DNA from: DATLFA01 sp035525225
GTDB lineage: Bacteria; Actinomycetota; Acidimicrobiia; Acidimicrobiales; WLNW01
NCBI GenBank assembly: GCA_035525225.1
Contig: DATLFA010000034.1
Span: 140,367-204,366 of the forward strand
Direction of reading: 5' to 3'
DNA length: 64,000 nucleotides
Notes under the pieces: generated by a model
Database searches by the model: none
Told to the model about the DNA's origin: nothing
What the model saw: only the letters and a program-made list of their open reading frames with translations
In this document: positions 42,833-52,320 of the stretch, one piece after another
Layout of the letters: every line of letters begins with the position of its first letter
Position numbering within the stretch: the first letter of the stretch is position 1
Translations under genes and position numbers: made by a program

Positions 42833-45652
42833 TTAAGTCCCCGACGGCGTCGGTTGGGTGACTTCGCTGCGGTTTATGGCCCGCTCGTCGGTGCCGAGGT
42901 ACGACGCAATCACGAGTTGGTTGTTGCGCACCTCGATGGGTGTGCCCTCGGCGATGACTGCGCCGGCTTCGAGGCAGTAGATGCGGTCGCTGATCGACAT
43001 GACCATCGGCATGTCGTGCTCGATGATCAGGATCGATGAGCCGAGCTCTCGCTGGATCGAGCGGATGAGCGGGCCGAATGCCTCGGTCTCTTTCTGCGCA
43101 ACGCCGGCCGTCGGCTCGTCGAGTAGCAACAGCTTTGCATCGAGCGCGAGTAACGCCGCCAGCTCGACGATGCGACGGGTGCCCGTCGACAGCTCGGCCA
43201 CCGTCGAGTCGGCATAGCGACCGAGGCCCAGGTAGTCGATGATCTCGTCGGCCTCGCGCCGCTTGCGCGCCTCTTGGAAAGGCGATGGGGGCAGATACAA
43301 CATCGACGGGATCAGCAACGATCGCGATCGGGCTTCGAGCGCGACCATGACCGTCTCCCGCGCGGTCAGCGCGCCGAACAGCTTGGCGTTCTGGAAGGCC
43401 CGCCCCACGCCGAGTCGAGAGCGCTTGTAGCCGGGAAGGCCGTCGACGCGCTTGCCGAACACTTCAACGTGACCGGTCGACGGCAAAAAGCCGCTCACGG
43501 CGTTCATGAAGGTCGTCTTGCCTGCGCCGTTGGTGCCGATCAGACCGACCACTTCGCCCGGGTTCACGACGATCGAGACGCTGTCGGTGGCAGCGCGCCC
43601 GAAGAATCGAACTGTCACGTTCTCGGTTTTCAGTGGCAGAACGCCTTGCACAACTTCCTTGGGGCGCGAGGACAGTTGCGCCACGGCCGTGCGGGCCGCC
43701 TTCGGCTTGGGCTGGTAGCCGGTGCGCCGCGCGATCCATCCGTACGCGAGGTCGCGAAGGTTCTGCACGATCGAGATCAAGCCACCGGGGAAGTACATGA
43801 TGATGATGAGCATCCCGATGCTCGACGCGAACAGATTGACCTCGGTGTTGCCTTCGAAGATGGCGGGCAGGCCTTGTATGAGGAATGAACCCAATATGGC
43901 ACCGACCACCGAGGTGATACCTCCGACCACCGCGATCGACACGATGCGCAGAGAGTCCTCGGGCCGAACCAGGTCAGGATTGAACTGCCGGCCGAAGTTC
44001 GCGGCGTAGAGACCCCCTGCGAGCGCGGCGATGCCGCCGGAGACCGCGAAAGAGAGCAGCTTTGCGCGGACGGGCGACACGGTGAATGCCGAAGCGGCGT
44101 TCTCGTTGTCGCGAACTGCGATGACCGATCGGCCGATGCCTGATCGACGGAACATCGTCACGATGAAGACAATGAATCCCAAGAACACGAGGCAGATGAA
44201 GTAGAGCGCCTTGTTGTTGGAGACCACATCCCACTTGATGAACTTACGCTCGACGAGCGTCATCGAGTTGCCGCCGCCATTGTTCAGTCGATCGACACCG
44301 AATAGCCAGTACACCGCCAACAACTGGAACCCGAGTGTGATGATCGCGAGGTTGAGGCCCTTCAATCGCAGTGCGGGCAGACCGATGACAATGGCGATCC
44401 CGATGCCCCACATCGTGCCAAACACCAATGCGACGGGGTACGGCAGTTGCTGCGCGTAGTAGCCCGTCGCGTACGCGCCGACGCCGACGAAGGCGAACTG
44501 GCCGAGCGACAGCTGTCCTGCCCAGCCGGTGAGTATCGTCGAGGACAGCGCCACCATCATGTAGATGATGACCACCGTGTACTTCTGGTAGTCCGCACCG
44601 GCGTCGAGGGTCAGGCCGCGCACGATGGCCGCCACCGCCATCAACACGATGACGATGCGAGTGATCCAGCGCGCCGCGGGCAGGTTGGCCACCTCTCGGT
44701 TCGCGGCACGCAGCTTGGGCAACGCCCAGCCACCCTCGTCGCGTGCTTTTGCCCCGCGCACCAACACGAGGAGCAGCAAGAGCCCGAAGACGAAGATGTA
44801 CTCGGAACCCGAACTCGACGAGTTGAGTTTGATAATCGTCTCGACGATGCCGATGCCGATGCCGCCGGCCAACGCCAGCGGAAACGACTGCATCCGGCCC
44901 ACCATGCCGGCGGCGAGGGCTTTGAGGAGAAGGCTGGGGCCGAGCGAGTTGCCGGCAGCACTTGCCTGCTCGCTCGAGAGCGGACCGAAGAGCACGGCGG
45001 ACAGCGATGACAGCACGCCCGCGAGCACCCACACCTGTGTCGACACCTTCTTGACCGAGATGCCGGCGAGCGAAGCGGCGCTGGGGTTGTCGGCGGCGGC
45101 TCGCACGTTGAGGCCGAACTTGGTCCTGGTGAGGAGATAGGCGAGCAGGGCGCAGACGATCGGCACCACGATCAAGACCGACAGTTGATCGCCCCGGATG
45201 TCGACGGGTCCGACGCGCCATGGCTTGTCGAAGCGGATGAGCTCTGGGTACAGCAGGCGGGTGCCCTGGTTCTTCTGCTCGGGCAGCTGGTAGCCGAGGT
45301 AGATGATCAACTGGCTCACGCCGAGCGTGGCCACGAAGAGCAGCAGACGCGGCTGGTAGAAAAGTCGCCTTACGACGAGCAGCTCGGTGATCCCGCCGAG
45401 GGCCGCCCCGCACAAGATCGCGATCGGCACACCGATACCAATCGGGACTCCGTAGTTGAAGTTGATGATGGTCATCAACAGGGCGCCGAACGCTCCGAAC
45501 TGACCTTGCGCGAAATTGATGACGCCCGAGGCCTTGTAGATCAGCACCAAGCCGAGCGCGACCATGCCGTAGGTGAGGCCTTCTATGAAACCGCGGAACA
45601 CGTACTGCGCTGTGATGTCCCATCCGCCGATTGTGACGGCCAGCACGTGCAT
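42833..45652 (-). CDS. LivH-LivM-LivG fusion: branched-chain-type ABC permease/permease/ATPase
   Basis: One 939-residue polypeptide covers three subunits that are normally separate. Residues about 10-300 are a LivH permease (YKASGVINFAQGQFGAFGAL). Residues about 330-650 are a LivM permease (LTGWAGQLSLGQFAFVGVGA, GLPALRLKGLNLAIITLG). Residues about 685-925 are a LivG ATPase: Walker A GTNGAGKTT, atypical signature LSTGTRR, Walker B LLLLDEPTAGV, and the switch histidine in IIEHDM. The complex imports branched-chain amino acids or similar amides and acids. The start is one base after the TGA of the LivF-containing gene, so the two are coupled. Confidence 0.9.
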   Translation of the reverse strand: MHVLAVTIGGWDITAQYVFRGFIEGLTYGMVALGLVLIYKASGVINFAQGQFGAFGALLMTIINFNYGVPIGIGVPIAILCGAALGGITELLVVRRLFYQPRLLLFVATLGVSQLIIYLGYQLPEQKNQGTRLLYPELIRFDKPWRVGPVDIRGDQLSVLIVVPIVCALLAYLLTRTKFGLNVRAAADNPSAASLAGISVKKVSTQVWVLAGVLSSLSAVLFGPLSSEQASAAGNSLGPSLLLKALAAGMVGRMQSFPLALAGGIGIGIVETIIKLNSSSSGSEYIFVFGLLLLLVLVRGAKARDEGGWALPKLRAANREVANLPAARWITRIVIVLMAVAAIVRGLTLDAGADYQKYTVVIIYMMVALSSTILTGWAGQLSLGQFAFVGVGAYATGYYAQQLPYPVALVFGTMWGIGIAIVIGLPALRLKGLNLAIITLGFQLLAVYWLFGVDRLNNGGGNSMTLVERKFIKWDVVSNNKALYFICLVFLGFIVFIVTMFRRSGIGRSVIAVRDNENAASAFTVSPVRAKLLSFAVSGGIAALAGGLYAANFGRQFNPDLVRPEDSLRIVSIAVVGGITSVVGAILGSFLIQGLPAIFEGNTEVNLFASSIGMLIIIMYFPGGLISIVQNLRDLAYGWIARRTGYQPKPKAARTAVAQLSSRPKEVVQGVLPLKTENVTVRFFGRAATDSVSIVVNPGEVVGLIGTNGAGKTTFMNAVSGFLPSTGHVEVFGKRVDGLPGYKRSRLGVGRAFQNAKLFGALTARETVMVALEARSRSLLIPSMLYLPPSPFQEARKRREADEIIDYLGLGRYADSTVAELSTGTRRIVELAALLALDAKLLLLDEPTAGVAQKETEAFGPLIRSIQRELGSSILIIEHDMPMVMSISDRIYCLEAGAVIAEGTPIEVRNNQLVIASYLGTDERAINRSEVTQPTPSGT

Positions 45653-45653
45653 G

Positions 45654-47918
45654 TCAGGCTCCTGTTCCGCTCAAGAACACCGCGTGAAGCAGCTCTTCGT
45701 GGTCGAGCAATTCGCGTGCCGGTCCGGAGAACTTCACCTGGCCCCGTTCCATGTAGATCGCGCGATCGGCGACAGCCAGGGCGACGTTGACCGACTGCTC
45801 GACGATGACCATGGTCATGCCCTCGGCCTTGAGCCGCTCGACGACCCCAAGAAGTTCTTGTACTACAAGCGGCGCGAGGCCGAGCGACAGCTCGTCGATC
45901 AAGAGGATGTCGGGCTCGAGCAGCAGCGCCTTGGAGAGCGCCAGCATCTGCTGCTGGCCACCGGAGAGCGAACCCGCTCGCTGCTCGAGGCGTTCGTGGA
46001 TCTGAGGGAAGACTCGGTAGACGCGGTCGCGCGCGGCTTGTCGCTTGGTCGGGTCTTCGATCAATTCGCACCAGATGTCGAGGTTCTCTTTGACCGACAT
46101 GGTCGGGAAGATCGCGTCGCCGCCCGGCACCTGCACCATGCCTGCGGCGACCCGCACCTCGGGCGCGACGAGTGTGATCGTGCGGCCGTTGAACCGTACG
46201 ACACCGCGGTCGGGCATGATGAGGCCCGACACGGTCTTGAGTAAGGTCGATTTGCCGGCGCCGTTGGTGCCGAGCAGCGCCAATACCTCACCCCGCTGGA
46301 CTTCGAACTCGACATCGAACAGCACCTGGAGTGGGCCGTAGCCGGCGTCGAGATTGCGCACTTGGAGAACGGGGATGTGCTCGGGATCCTCTGCCATCCG
46401 CTTGCGCTCTTCTTGTTCTTCGAGCAACTCCTGTACGCCGAGCGAGATGTCGCCCTTCATGAACTGCGCGCCGTACATGATGAGAAGGCCGCCGAGCAGC
46501 GACGCGGGCGGCACGATGATCGTCAGCGCCGTGACTTGGCCCCACGCGTCGGAGAACGCGCCGGCCAACAGGCCGCCGAAGAATCCGCCCATGAGGAAGA
46601 TGTACACGCCGACCATTGCGAACGCTTGCGCTCGCATCTTGTACGGCACCACCGCGGCGATCGCCGGCCGGATCGTTGCGAACGCGGCGCCCTGGAACGC
46701 GTTGGCGATCACGATGAACACGATCAGTACCGTGATGTTGCTGAATCGCAGCCCCATCACGATGAATGCGCCGTAGAGCAACACGAAGATGCCGGTGAGT
46801 CGCAACGACTTGGTGGGATCCTTGCGGAAGATCCGATCGCCGACGAAGCCCGCGATCGGAATCGCGATCAATTGCCCGATCTGCATGATTCCGATCATCC
46901 AGCCACGGGTGTACGCGCCGTATCCGTAGTGGAAATGCTCGTCTTGCTGGGGATTGTCGCCGAGTAGGAGGCCGAGTTGGACGGGGACGGCGACGAGTGC
47001 GAATCCGAGGAGCCCGATGCCGACTACGAGGTAGTAAAAGGTCTTGACCTTCTTCAACCGTTCGAACGCGGCCGAGATGCGCACCGGAGGGTCGACGACG
47101 TCGAGGGTTTGCCCCAAGATGGCTTCTTGCTCGAATCGGCCGCGTTGCGGATCGCGTTGAGTGAGCAACACCAGTCCGATGACGACTGGGAAGATCGCAC
47201 CGAGGATGAACGCCCAGCGCCATCCTTCGTCGCCGCCGGCTTGAATCGCGATGAATCCCGCGATGAAGGGGCCGATCACGTAGCCCAGTGGTCGCCCGAG
47301 AGCCTCGACGGCCAACATGCGCGTGCGGGCGGCGATCGGGTACTGGTCGGCGATGATCGTCGGCGAGATCGGGATCGTGGCGGAGGCGCCGAGCCCCGTG
47401 CCACTGCGCGTGAGCGCCATTGAAAAGGCGTTCGGCGCGAGACCGGTGAGCGCGGCGAAGCCGGCCCATACGATGCCTGCGGAGCCCACCACCCGGGTGC
47501 GCTTGAACCGATCGCCGAGCCATGCGAGCGGCAGGGTGGCGAGCACGAGGACGACGCCGCCGAGACTGGCGATACCGGTCAGTACGGTGTCCGAAATGTC
47601 CAATGTCTCTTGGATGTCGGGGCCGAGCACCTGTACCGCCACTTGATCCGCGGATTCGAACACCAACAGCAGCGTGAGCAGGGTGATCATCAGGGGCCCA
47701 CCCTCGCGCAGCGCCTCGCGGAAGCCCATCGGCTCGCCGGACAGGCCGGGCAGGAGGTCGTCCGGCAAGATGAACTGCTCTGCCGCGTTGGCCGACTGGC
47801 GGTTCTGTTCTTCCTGCATCACCTGTTCGGCAAGGGCCCGAGGATCGACAACGGGGGCCTGGTCAGGGTTCAACGGGCTGATCTCCTCATCTTCGACTAC
47901 ATATGGCGTCCGACACAC
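45654..47918 (-). CDS. MFS transporter fused to LivF-type ABC ATPase
   Basis: A 754-residue fusion. Residues about 70-500 form a 12-helix major facilitator domain, with PLAWLGDRFKRTR as the MFS loop motif and a second loop including GDRIFRKDPTKS. A short helix with EEQEERKRMAE leads to a LivF ATPase (about 518-754): GTNGAGKSTLLKTVSG, LSGGQQQMLALSKALL, LLIDELSLGLAP and VEQSV. It provides the second ATPase of the importer. The role of the MFS half in such a complex is unknown. GTG 47918 is assumed; a TTG at about 47873 after GAGGAG is a good alternative. Confidence 0.88.
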   Translation of the reverse strand: MCRTPYVVEDEEISPLNPDQAPVVDPRALAEQVMQEEQNRQSANAAEQFILPDDLLPGLSGEPMGFREALREGGPLMITLLTLLLVFESADQVAVQVLGPDIQETLDISDTVLTGIASLGGVVLVLATLPLAWLGDRFKRTRVVGSAGIVWAGFAALTGLAPNAFSMALTRSGTGLGASATIPISPTIIADQYPIAARTRMLAVEALGRPLGYVIGPFIAGFIAIQAGGDEGWRWAFILGAIFPVVIGLVLLTQRDPQRGRFEQEAILGQTLDVVDPPVRISAAFERLKKVKTFYYLVVGIGLLGFALVAVPVQLGLLLGDNPQQDEHFHYGYGAYTRGWMIGIMQIGQLIAIPIAGFVGDRIFRKDPTKSLRLTGIFVLLYGAFIVMGLRFSNITVLIVFIVIANAFQGAAFATIRPAIAAVVPYKMRAQAFAMVGVYIFLMGGFFGGLLAGAFSDAWGQVTALTIIVPPASLLGGLLIMYGAQFMKGDISLGVQELLEEQEERKRMAEDPEHIPVLQVRNLDAGYGPLQVLFDVEFEVQRGEVLALLGTNGAGKSTLLKTVSGLIMPDRGVVRFNGRTITLVAPEVRVAAGMVQVPGGDAIFPTMSVKENLDIWCELIEDPTKRQAARDRVYRVFPQIHERLEQRAGSLSGGQQQMLALSKALLLEPDILLIDELSLGLAPLVVQELLGVVERLKAEGMTMVIVEQSVNVALAVADRAIYMERGQVKFSGPARELLDHEELLHAVFLSGTGA

Positions 47919-47922
47919 GCTA

Positions 47923-47954
47923 ATCTGCGACCGCCGTCACGCCGAATCGCAGAT
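47923..47954. promoter_or_regulatory. Inverted repeat between divergent transporter genes
   Basis: ATCTGCGA (47923-47930) and TCGCAGAT (47947-47954) are perfect complements in the 64-base gap between the MFS-LivF and solute-binding protein genes. It could be an operator that lets one regulator control both directions. No regulator gene is adjacent. Confidence 0.4.
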
Positions 47955-47982
47955 GGCGCAATCACCAGGAGGGGACCCCTAC

Positions 47983-49512
47983 GTGAAACGACAGACCAAG
48001 CTCCTGCTCGTCAGCCTGATTTCGGCCGCGCTCATCGCGGCCGCGTGTGGTGACGATGGCGACACAACCGAGCCGACGGCCACGACGCCGTCCGCGACGG
48101 CGGGGGGACCGACGACCAGCGCCGCGAACACGGCATCGGACACCGGCGTCACCGCGACGGAGATCAAGGTCGCGATTCACGCGGCCGATCTGAGCGGCCT
48201 GATCAAGGCCGGCGTGATCAAGGGCGTGCCCGAAGATGCGCACACGGCCAACGCGTTGCGCATCTCCTATTACCTCGACAAGTGGAATGCCGAAAATGGT
48301 ATCAACGGGCGCAAGTTCGTCTACGAACTGATCACATGGGATCCGGCCGACCCCAAGACGTACCAGACGTCGTGCCAGAAGGTCATCGACGCCAAGGTGT
48401 TCATGGTGATCTCGTCGGGCGGTGGCTTCCCTGCGGACTCCACACCGTGTATCACGAACGAGGGCAACACCATCTATATGGCGCTCGACGCGCTCAGCGC
48501 GAAGCACTACAAGGATGCCGGCGGCAACCTGATCGGCCTGTCACCTCCGGGTGCGGCGTCGGCCCAGGCCGGCACCGAGGCGCTCGTCAAGAGCGCCACC
48601 GCGCTGCCAAAGGCAACGGCAAAGGTCGCCGTCCTTCGCGGCGACTGGGACTTCCAGACCGAGGCCTTCAACGAAACCGACAAGATACTCAAGCGTGAGG
48701 GCTACAGCGTGGTGTTCAGCGAGGCGATCAAGGTCGCCAACTTGAGTGCAACAGACTCGGCCCGCAACGTCGCGCTCAGCGTCGTGAAGGTGAAGGCAGC
48801 CGGAGCGACGCACGTGATCAACATGTTGCCGTTCACCCAGTTCGGAATCTTCCCGACCGAGGCGACGAAGTCCGCCTTGACCCCCAAGTACTTGTTCGTC
48901 GATATCAGCTCCGGCATGTGCCAGACCTTCACCGCCAGCCAGCTACCGCAAGAGCTCGACGGAGCGCTGTGCCTCACCCACTGGAACAACATGCGGTGGG
49001 ACACCGCCGGCAACGTCGCCAAGGACACCCCGTTCGAGGCGCAGTGTCGCCTGGACTACGAGGCGACGTACAAGGGCAAGCCCGTCGGCAAGGACTTCCC
49101 GGTGTACACCAAGTCCAATCCGGGCGTGAGCTATCCGGGCATCAAGGATGCCACCGGCAAGCAGATCGACATGGATCAGAGCTACTACGAGTGCAGTCTC
49201 ATGCAGCTCGTCAAGGCCGGCATCGAGGGTGCAGGTGGCAACCTCACCAAGAAGACCTTCCAAGATGCGCTGTATGCGAAGAAGGACTTCGAAGCGGCCG
49301 GTCTTGCGGGCGGCAAGGGCACCATCGAGCCCAACAAGCCGTGGCTCGCGTCGAGCGTGCACCAGATCGTGGTCACCACCAACCCCACCGGGTTCGCGCC
49401 GGGTACGACCGCCGATGCAAAGGGCCTCTACAACGGCAAGTGCCCGTCGCCGCTCGGCTGTTGGCGGACCGTCCCGAATACGACCACTGCATTGACCTAC
49501 AAGCTCACGTAG
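47983..49512 (+). CDS. ABC transporter substrate-binding lipoprotein (LivK-like)
   Basis: A 509-residue periplasmic-binding-fold type I lipoprotein. The GTG at 47983 follows AGGAGG; signal peptide VKRQTKLLLVSLISAALIAAAC has its lipobox at AAAC (residues about 19-22). A Thr-rich linker precedes TEIKVAIHAADLSG, RISYYLDKWNAENGINGRKF and SYYECSLMQLVKAGIEGAG. It captures substrate for the divergently encoded LivHMG and MFS-LivF proteins. Ligand identity is unknown, but nearby CoA and aromatic genes suggest an organic acid or amide. Confidence 0.88.
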   Translation: MKRQTKLLLVSLISAALIAAACGDDGDTTEPTATTPSATAGGPTTSAANTASDTGVTATEIKVAIHAADLSGLIKAGVIKGVPEDAHTANALRISYYLDKWNAENGINGRKFVYELITWDPADPKTYQTSCQKVIDAKVFMVISSGGGFPADSTPCITNEGNTIYMALDALSAKHYKDAGGNLIGLSPPGAASAQAGTEALVKSATALPKATAKVAVLRGDWDFQTEAFNETDKILKREGYSVVFSEAIKVANLSATDSARNVALSVVKVKAAGATHVINMLPFTQFGIFPTEATKSALTPKYLFVDISSGMCQTFTASQLPQELDGALCLTHWNNMRWDTAGNVAKDTPFEAQCRLDYEATYKGKPVGKDFPVYTKSNPGVSYPGIKDATGKQIDMDQSYYECSLMQLVKAGIEGAGGNLTKKTFQDALYAKKDFEAAGLAGGKGTIEPNKPWLASSVHQIVVTTNPTGFAPGTTADAKGLYNGKCPSPLGCWRTVPNTTTALTYKLT

Positions 49513-49533
49513 GTACGGGCTATCTGACTTTCG

Positions 49534-49567
49534 AAAGGGGCGCCGGCCTTCGGGTCGGCGCCCCTTT
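49534..49567 (+). terminator. Rho-independent-type terminator after the solute-binding protein
   Basis: AAAGGGGCGCCG (49534-49545) pairs with CGGCGCCCCTTT (49556-49567). The stem continues inward through three more pairs to a TTCG tetraloop, about 15 pairs in total. The T-run after the stem is short, but a UUCG-capped GC-rich stem directly after a stop codon is a strong terminator signal. Confidence 0.75.
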
Positions 49568-49612
49568 CGCATCTAAGATGCCTCCTCATCGGGCTGTCCC
49601 AAGGGGGTCGAC

Positions 49613-50728
49613 ATGCGGGTAATCTCGGCTGACTGTCACATCTGTGAGCCACCACACGTGTTCGACAACGTGCCGACCGCGCTCAAGGAACGCACGCCCA
49701 AGATGATGCGCTGCGCCGACGGTGGCGACGGCTGGAGCTTTGGCGGCGAAGCGCCCAAACGCAGCTTCGGCATCGAAGCGACGGCGGGCCAGTCGGCCGA
49801 CAACAAGAAGATCTCGGGCTTGCGTTTCGACGAGATCTTGCGGGGCAATTGGGACGGCAAGGCCCATGTCGCCGACATGGACAAAGACGGCGTCGACGTG
49901 TCGATCGTCTATCCGTCGAGCGCGATCTTCACCTATGTCGAAGAAGACCGCGAGCTCGCGCTCGCGTGCATGCGCTCGTACAACGACTGGATGGTCGACG
50001 AGTTCCAAGGCGCGGGCGGCAGCCGCATCGTCGGTCTGCCCATGCTCCCGGTCGACGACGGGCTCGATGTCTGTCTCGCCGAGTTCGATCGTGGTCTCGC
50101 CAAGGGGGCCAAGGCTTTCTTCATCCCCGGCTTCCCGGCCGTGCCCTACAACTCGCCGTACTACGACCCGCTCTACGCCCGCGCGGCCGAGGCCGGCGTC
50201 CCGCTCACGTTCCATCGCACCTTCGGGGGCAAGCCGGCCGACGCCGACTGGGACGAGTTGATCAACCAGAAGATCACCACGGCCGGCACGGTCTATCGGT
50301 TCTTCGCCGCGGTCAAGCCGTTCACCTACATGGTGATGAACGGTGTGTTCGCCCGGCATCCGGCGCTCAAGTTCGTCGGGGCCGAGGTCAACTTCGCGTG
50401 GCTGCCGTTCTGGGCGCAGACGATGGAGCAGAACTTCGACATCCGATCGACGTTCGTCGACGAAGATTCGATCGAGACGACGCTGCGGCCGACCGAGTAT
50501 CTCGGCCGCAACCTCTTCGTCACCGTGCTCGACGACTACATGGGCTTCGAATTGATCGAGCGCTACCCCTATCTGGCCGACACCGCGATGTTCTCCACCG
50601 ACTACCCGCACAGCGTGACCTTGTGGCCCAACTCCCAAGAGCATTTGGCCAAGCTGACCAAGGGTGTCGATCCGGTTGCGGTCGACAAGATCGTGTCGGG
50701 CAACGCCGCGCGCGTCTACGGCCTGTAG
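49613..50728 (+). CDS. Amidohydrolase family 2 protein
   Basis: A 371-residue TIM-barrel hydrolase/decarboxylase. The N-terminal metal motif reads SADCHICEPPHVF (D-x-H); then MDKDGVDVSIVYPS, TFHRTFGG and STDYPHSVTLWPNS. It is closely similar in layout to the protein at 20886. It follows the terminator and lies upstream of the thiolase-like gene on the same strand, and is probably the first gene of a long plus-strand operon. Confidence 0.85.
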   Translation: MRVISADCHICEPPHVFDNVPTALKERTPKMMRCADGGDGWSFGGEAPKRSFGIEATAGQSADNKKISGLRFDEILRGNWDGKAHVADMDKDGVDVSIVYPSSAIFTYVEEDRELALACMRSYNDWMVDEFQGAGGSRIVGLPMLPVDDGLDVCLAEFDRGLAKGAKAFFIPGFPAVPYNSPYYDPLYARAAEAGVPLTFHRTFGGKPADADWDELINQKITTAGTVYRFFAAVKPFTYMVMNGVFARHPALKFVGAEVNFAWLPFWAQTMEQNFDIRSTFVDEDSIETTLRPTEYLGRNLFVTVLDDYMGFELIERYPYLADTAMFSTDYPHSVTLWPNSQEHLAKLTKGVDPVAVDKIVSGNAARVYGL

Positions 50729-50737
50729 TTCTCGTCG

Positions 50738-51904
50738 ATGGTTCATCCCCTGCGTGACCGCGCCGCGATCGTCGGCGTCGGGTACACCGAGTTCTCCAAG
50801 AACAGCGGCGTGTCGACGTTGGCGCTGGCGTTGCGGGCGATCTCTGCCGCGTGCGCCGATGCCGGTATCGCGGTGAGCGATCTCGACGGCGCCGCGTGTC
50901 ACCGAGTCGGCGACAGCGTGCAGGGCGCGGTGGTCGTGCAGGCGCTCGGCATGCGCGACCCGCATTTCTACGTCGACCAGTTCGGTGGTGGCAGCGCGTC
51001 GCACACCGTCGTCGGCCAAGCTGCGTTGGCCGTGGCTGCCGGTGTGGCCGACTACGTCGTGTGCTGGCGCGCCATCAACGCCCGCAGCGAATGGCGCATG
51101 GGCGGCACGGGTCGACCGCCACCCGATGTCGTCGAGTTCCAATACCAGACGCCCTACGGCTACGCGACACCGCCGCAACAGTTCGCCGTGCAAGCGCAGC
51201 AATACCTGCACAAGTACGGCGCGACCCGCGAAGACTTCGGCCGCGTCGCGATCATCCAGCGCGACAACGCCTCGCGCAGTCCGCGCGCCATGATGCGCAC
51301 GCCGATCACCATGGACGACTATCTCGAGTCGCGGATGATCGTCGAGCCGTTGTGCCTTTTCGATTGTTGTCTCGAGACCGACGCCGCCATCGCAGTGGTC
51401 GTAACGTCGGCCGAGCGTGCGCGCGATCTGCGTCACCGGCCGGTACTCATCTCGGGCGCGATCTGGGGTGGCGGCCAGACGCTGTTCTCCAATCACCGCC
51501 AGGACTTCACCACGACGGCGGCCGTCGACGCCTCGGCTCGGCTCTACGAGATGGCCGGCGTCGGCCCATCCGATATCGACGTTGCGTGCATCTACGACGC
51601 GTTCACCCCGCTCGTGCTCGTGCAACTCGAGGACTATGGCTTTTGCAAGAAGGGCGAGGCACCGGCGTTCATGCGCGATGGCAATACGGTCAAGGGCGGG
51701 TCGCTGCCGGTGAATCCCCATGGCGGGCATCTGTCGGAGGGTTACGTGCACGGCCTCAACCACATTGCCGAGGCGGTGCAGCAACTGCGCGGCGATGCCG
51801 ATGAACGGCAGACACCAGGGGCCGAGGTCGCGCTCAGCACCGGGCAGCCCGGCCTCGTGGCGGGCACGATGTCCGCGTTGATCCTGCGCCGAGGTGACCA
51901 ATGA
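50738..51904 (+). CDS. Thiolase-like protein (Ltp2/SCP-x type)
   Basis: A 388-residue thiolase-fold protein. AAIVGVGYTEFSK is the typical start of lipid-transfer/thiolase proteins. The nucleophile-cysteine loop reads FGGGSASHTV, so the thiolytic cysteine is absent. Conserved later parts are IYDAFTPLVLVQLEDYGF and NPHGGHLSEGY. Proteins of this type with an adjoining DUF35 partner act as retro-aldolases in steroid side-chain loss (Ltp2 with ChsH2-type partner), or as ketoacyl enzymes. The ATGA overlap with the DUF35 gene supports a complex. Confidence 0.83.
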   Translation: MVHPLRDRAAIVGVGYTEFSKNSGVSTLALALRAISAACADAGIAVSDLDGAACHRVGDSVQGAVVVQALGMRDPHFYVDQFGGGSASHTVVGQAALAVAAGVADYVVCWRAINARSEWRMGGTGRPPPDVVEFQYQTPYGYATPPQQFAVQAQQYLHKYGATREDFGRVAIIQRDNASRSPRAMMRTPITMDDYLESRMIVEPLCLFDCCLETDAAIAVVVTSAERARDLRHRPVLISGAIWGGGQTLFSNHRQDFTTTAAVDASARLYEMAGVGPSDIDVACIYDAFTPLVLVQLEDYGFCKKGEAPAFMRDGNTVKGGSLPVNPHGGHLSEGYVHGLNHIAEAVQQLRGDADERQTPGAEVALSTGQPGLVAGTMSALILRRGDQ

Positions 51905-52305
51905 GTGACCGTGTTGTCCCGTTCGCCGATCGTGATTCGCGGCCGTGGTGGCAGTCGATCGCGCGGCACGAATTCGTCCAGCAGCGGTGCTCGCAATGCG
52001 GGGTATGGCGGTGGCCGCCGCGAGAGATCTGTGGCGAGTGCGCGAGCTTCGAATGGACGTGGCAGCCGGTGAGCGGCCGGGGCACGGTGGTGAGCTTCAT
52101 CCGCACCCACCATTTTTTCCTACCCAACATGTCCGAACCGTTCTTCACGGTATTCGTGTCGCTCGACGAACAGGCCGACATCGTGATGCCCGGCTCTTGG
52201 CACCACGAAGGCCCGCCCGCGATCGACATGCCGGTGCAGGTGTTCTACGACGACATCGCCACCGACGACGGCAACGTTGCGCTCGTCGGGTGGCAGCCGG
52301 CCTGA
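51901..52305 (+). CDS. DUF35 / OB-fold zinc-ribbon protein
   Basis: A 134-residue partner of thiolase-like enzymes. The N-terminal zinc ribbon is CSQCGVWRWPPREICGEC, with two CxxC pairs, followed by an OB-fold (GTVVSFIRTHHFF). Such proteins bind and position the acyl-CoA for the thiolase-fold partner. It starts inside the stop of the thiolase-like gene, which fixes the pair as one functional unit. Confidence 0.88.
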   Translation: MSDRVVPFADRDSRPWWQSIARHEFVQQRCSQCGVWRWPPREICGECASFEWTWQPVSGRGTVVSFIRTHHFFLPNMSEPFFTVFVSLDEQADIVMPGSWHHEGPPAIDMPVQVFYDDIATDDGNVALVGWQPA

Positions 52306-52320
52306 GAAAGGCGATATCCC

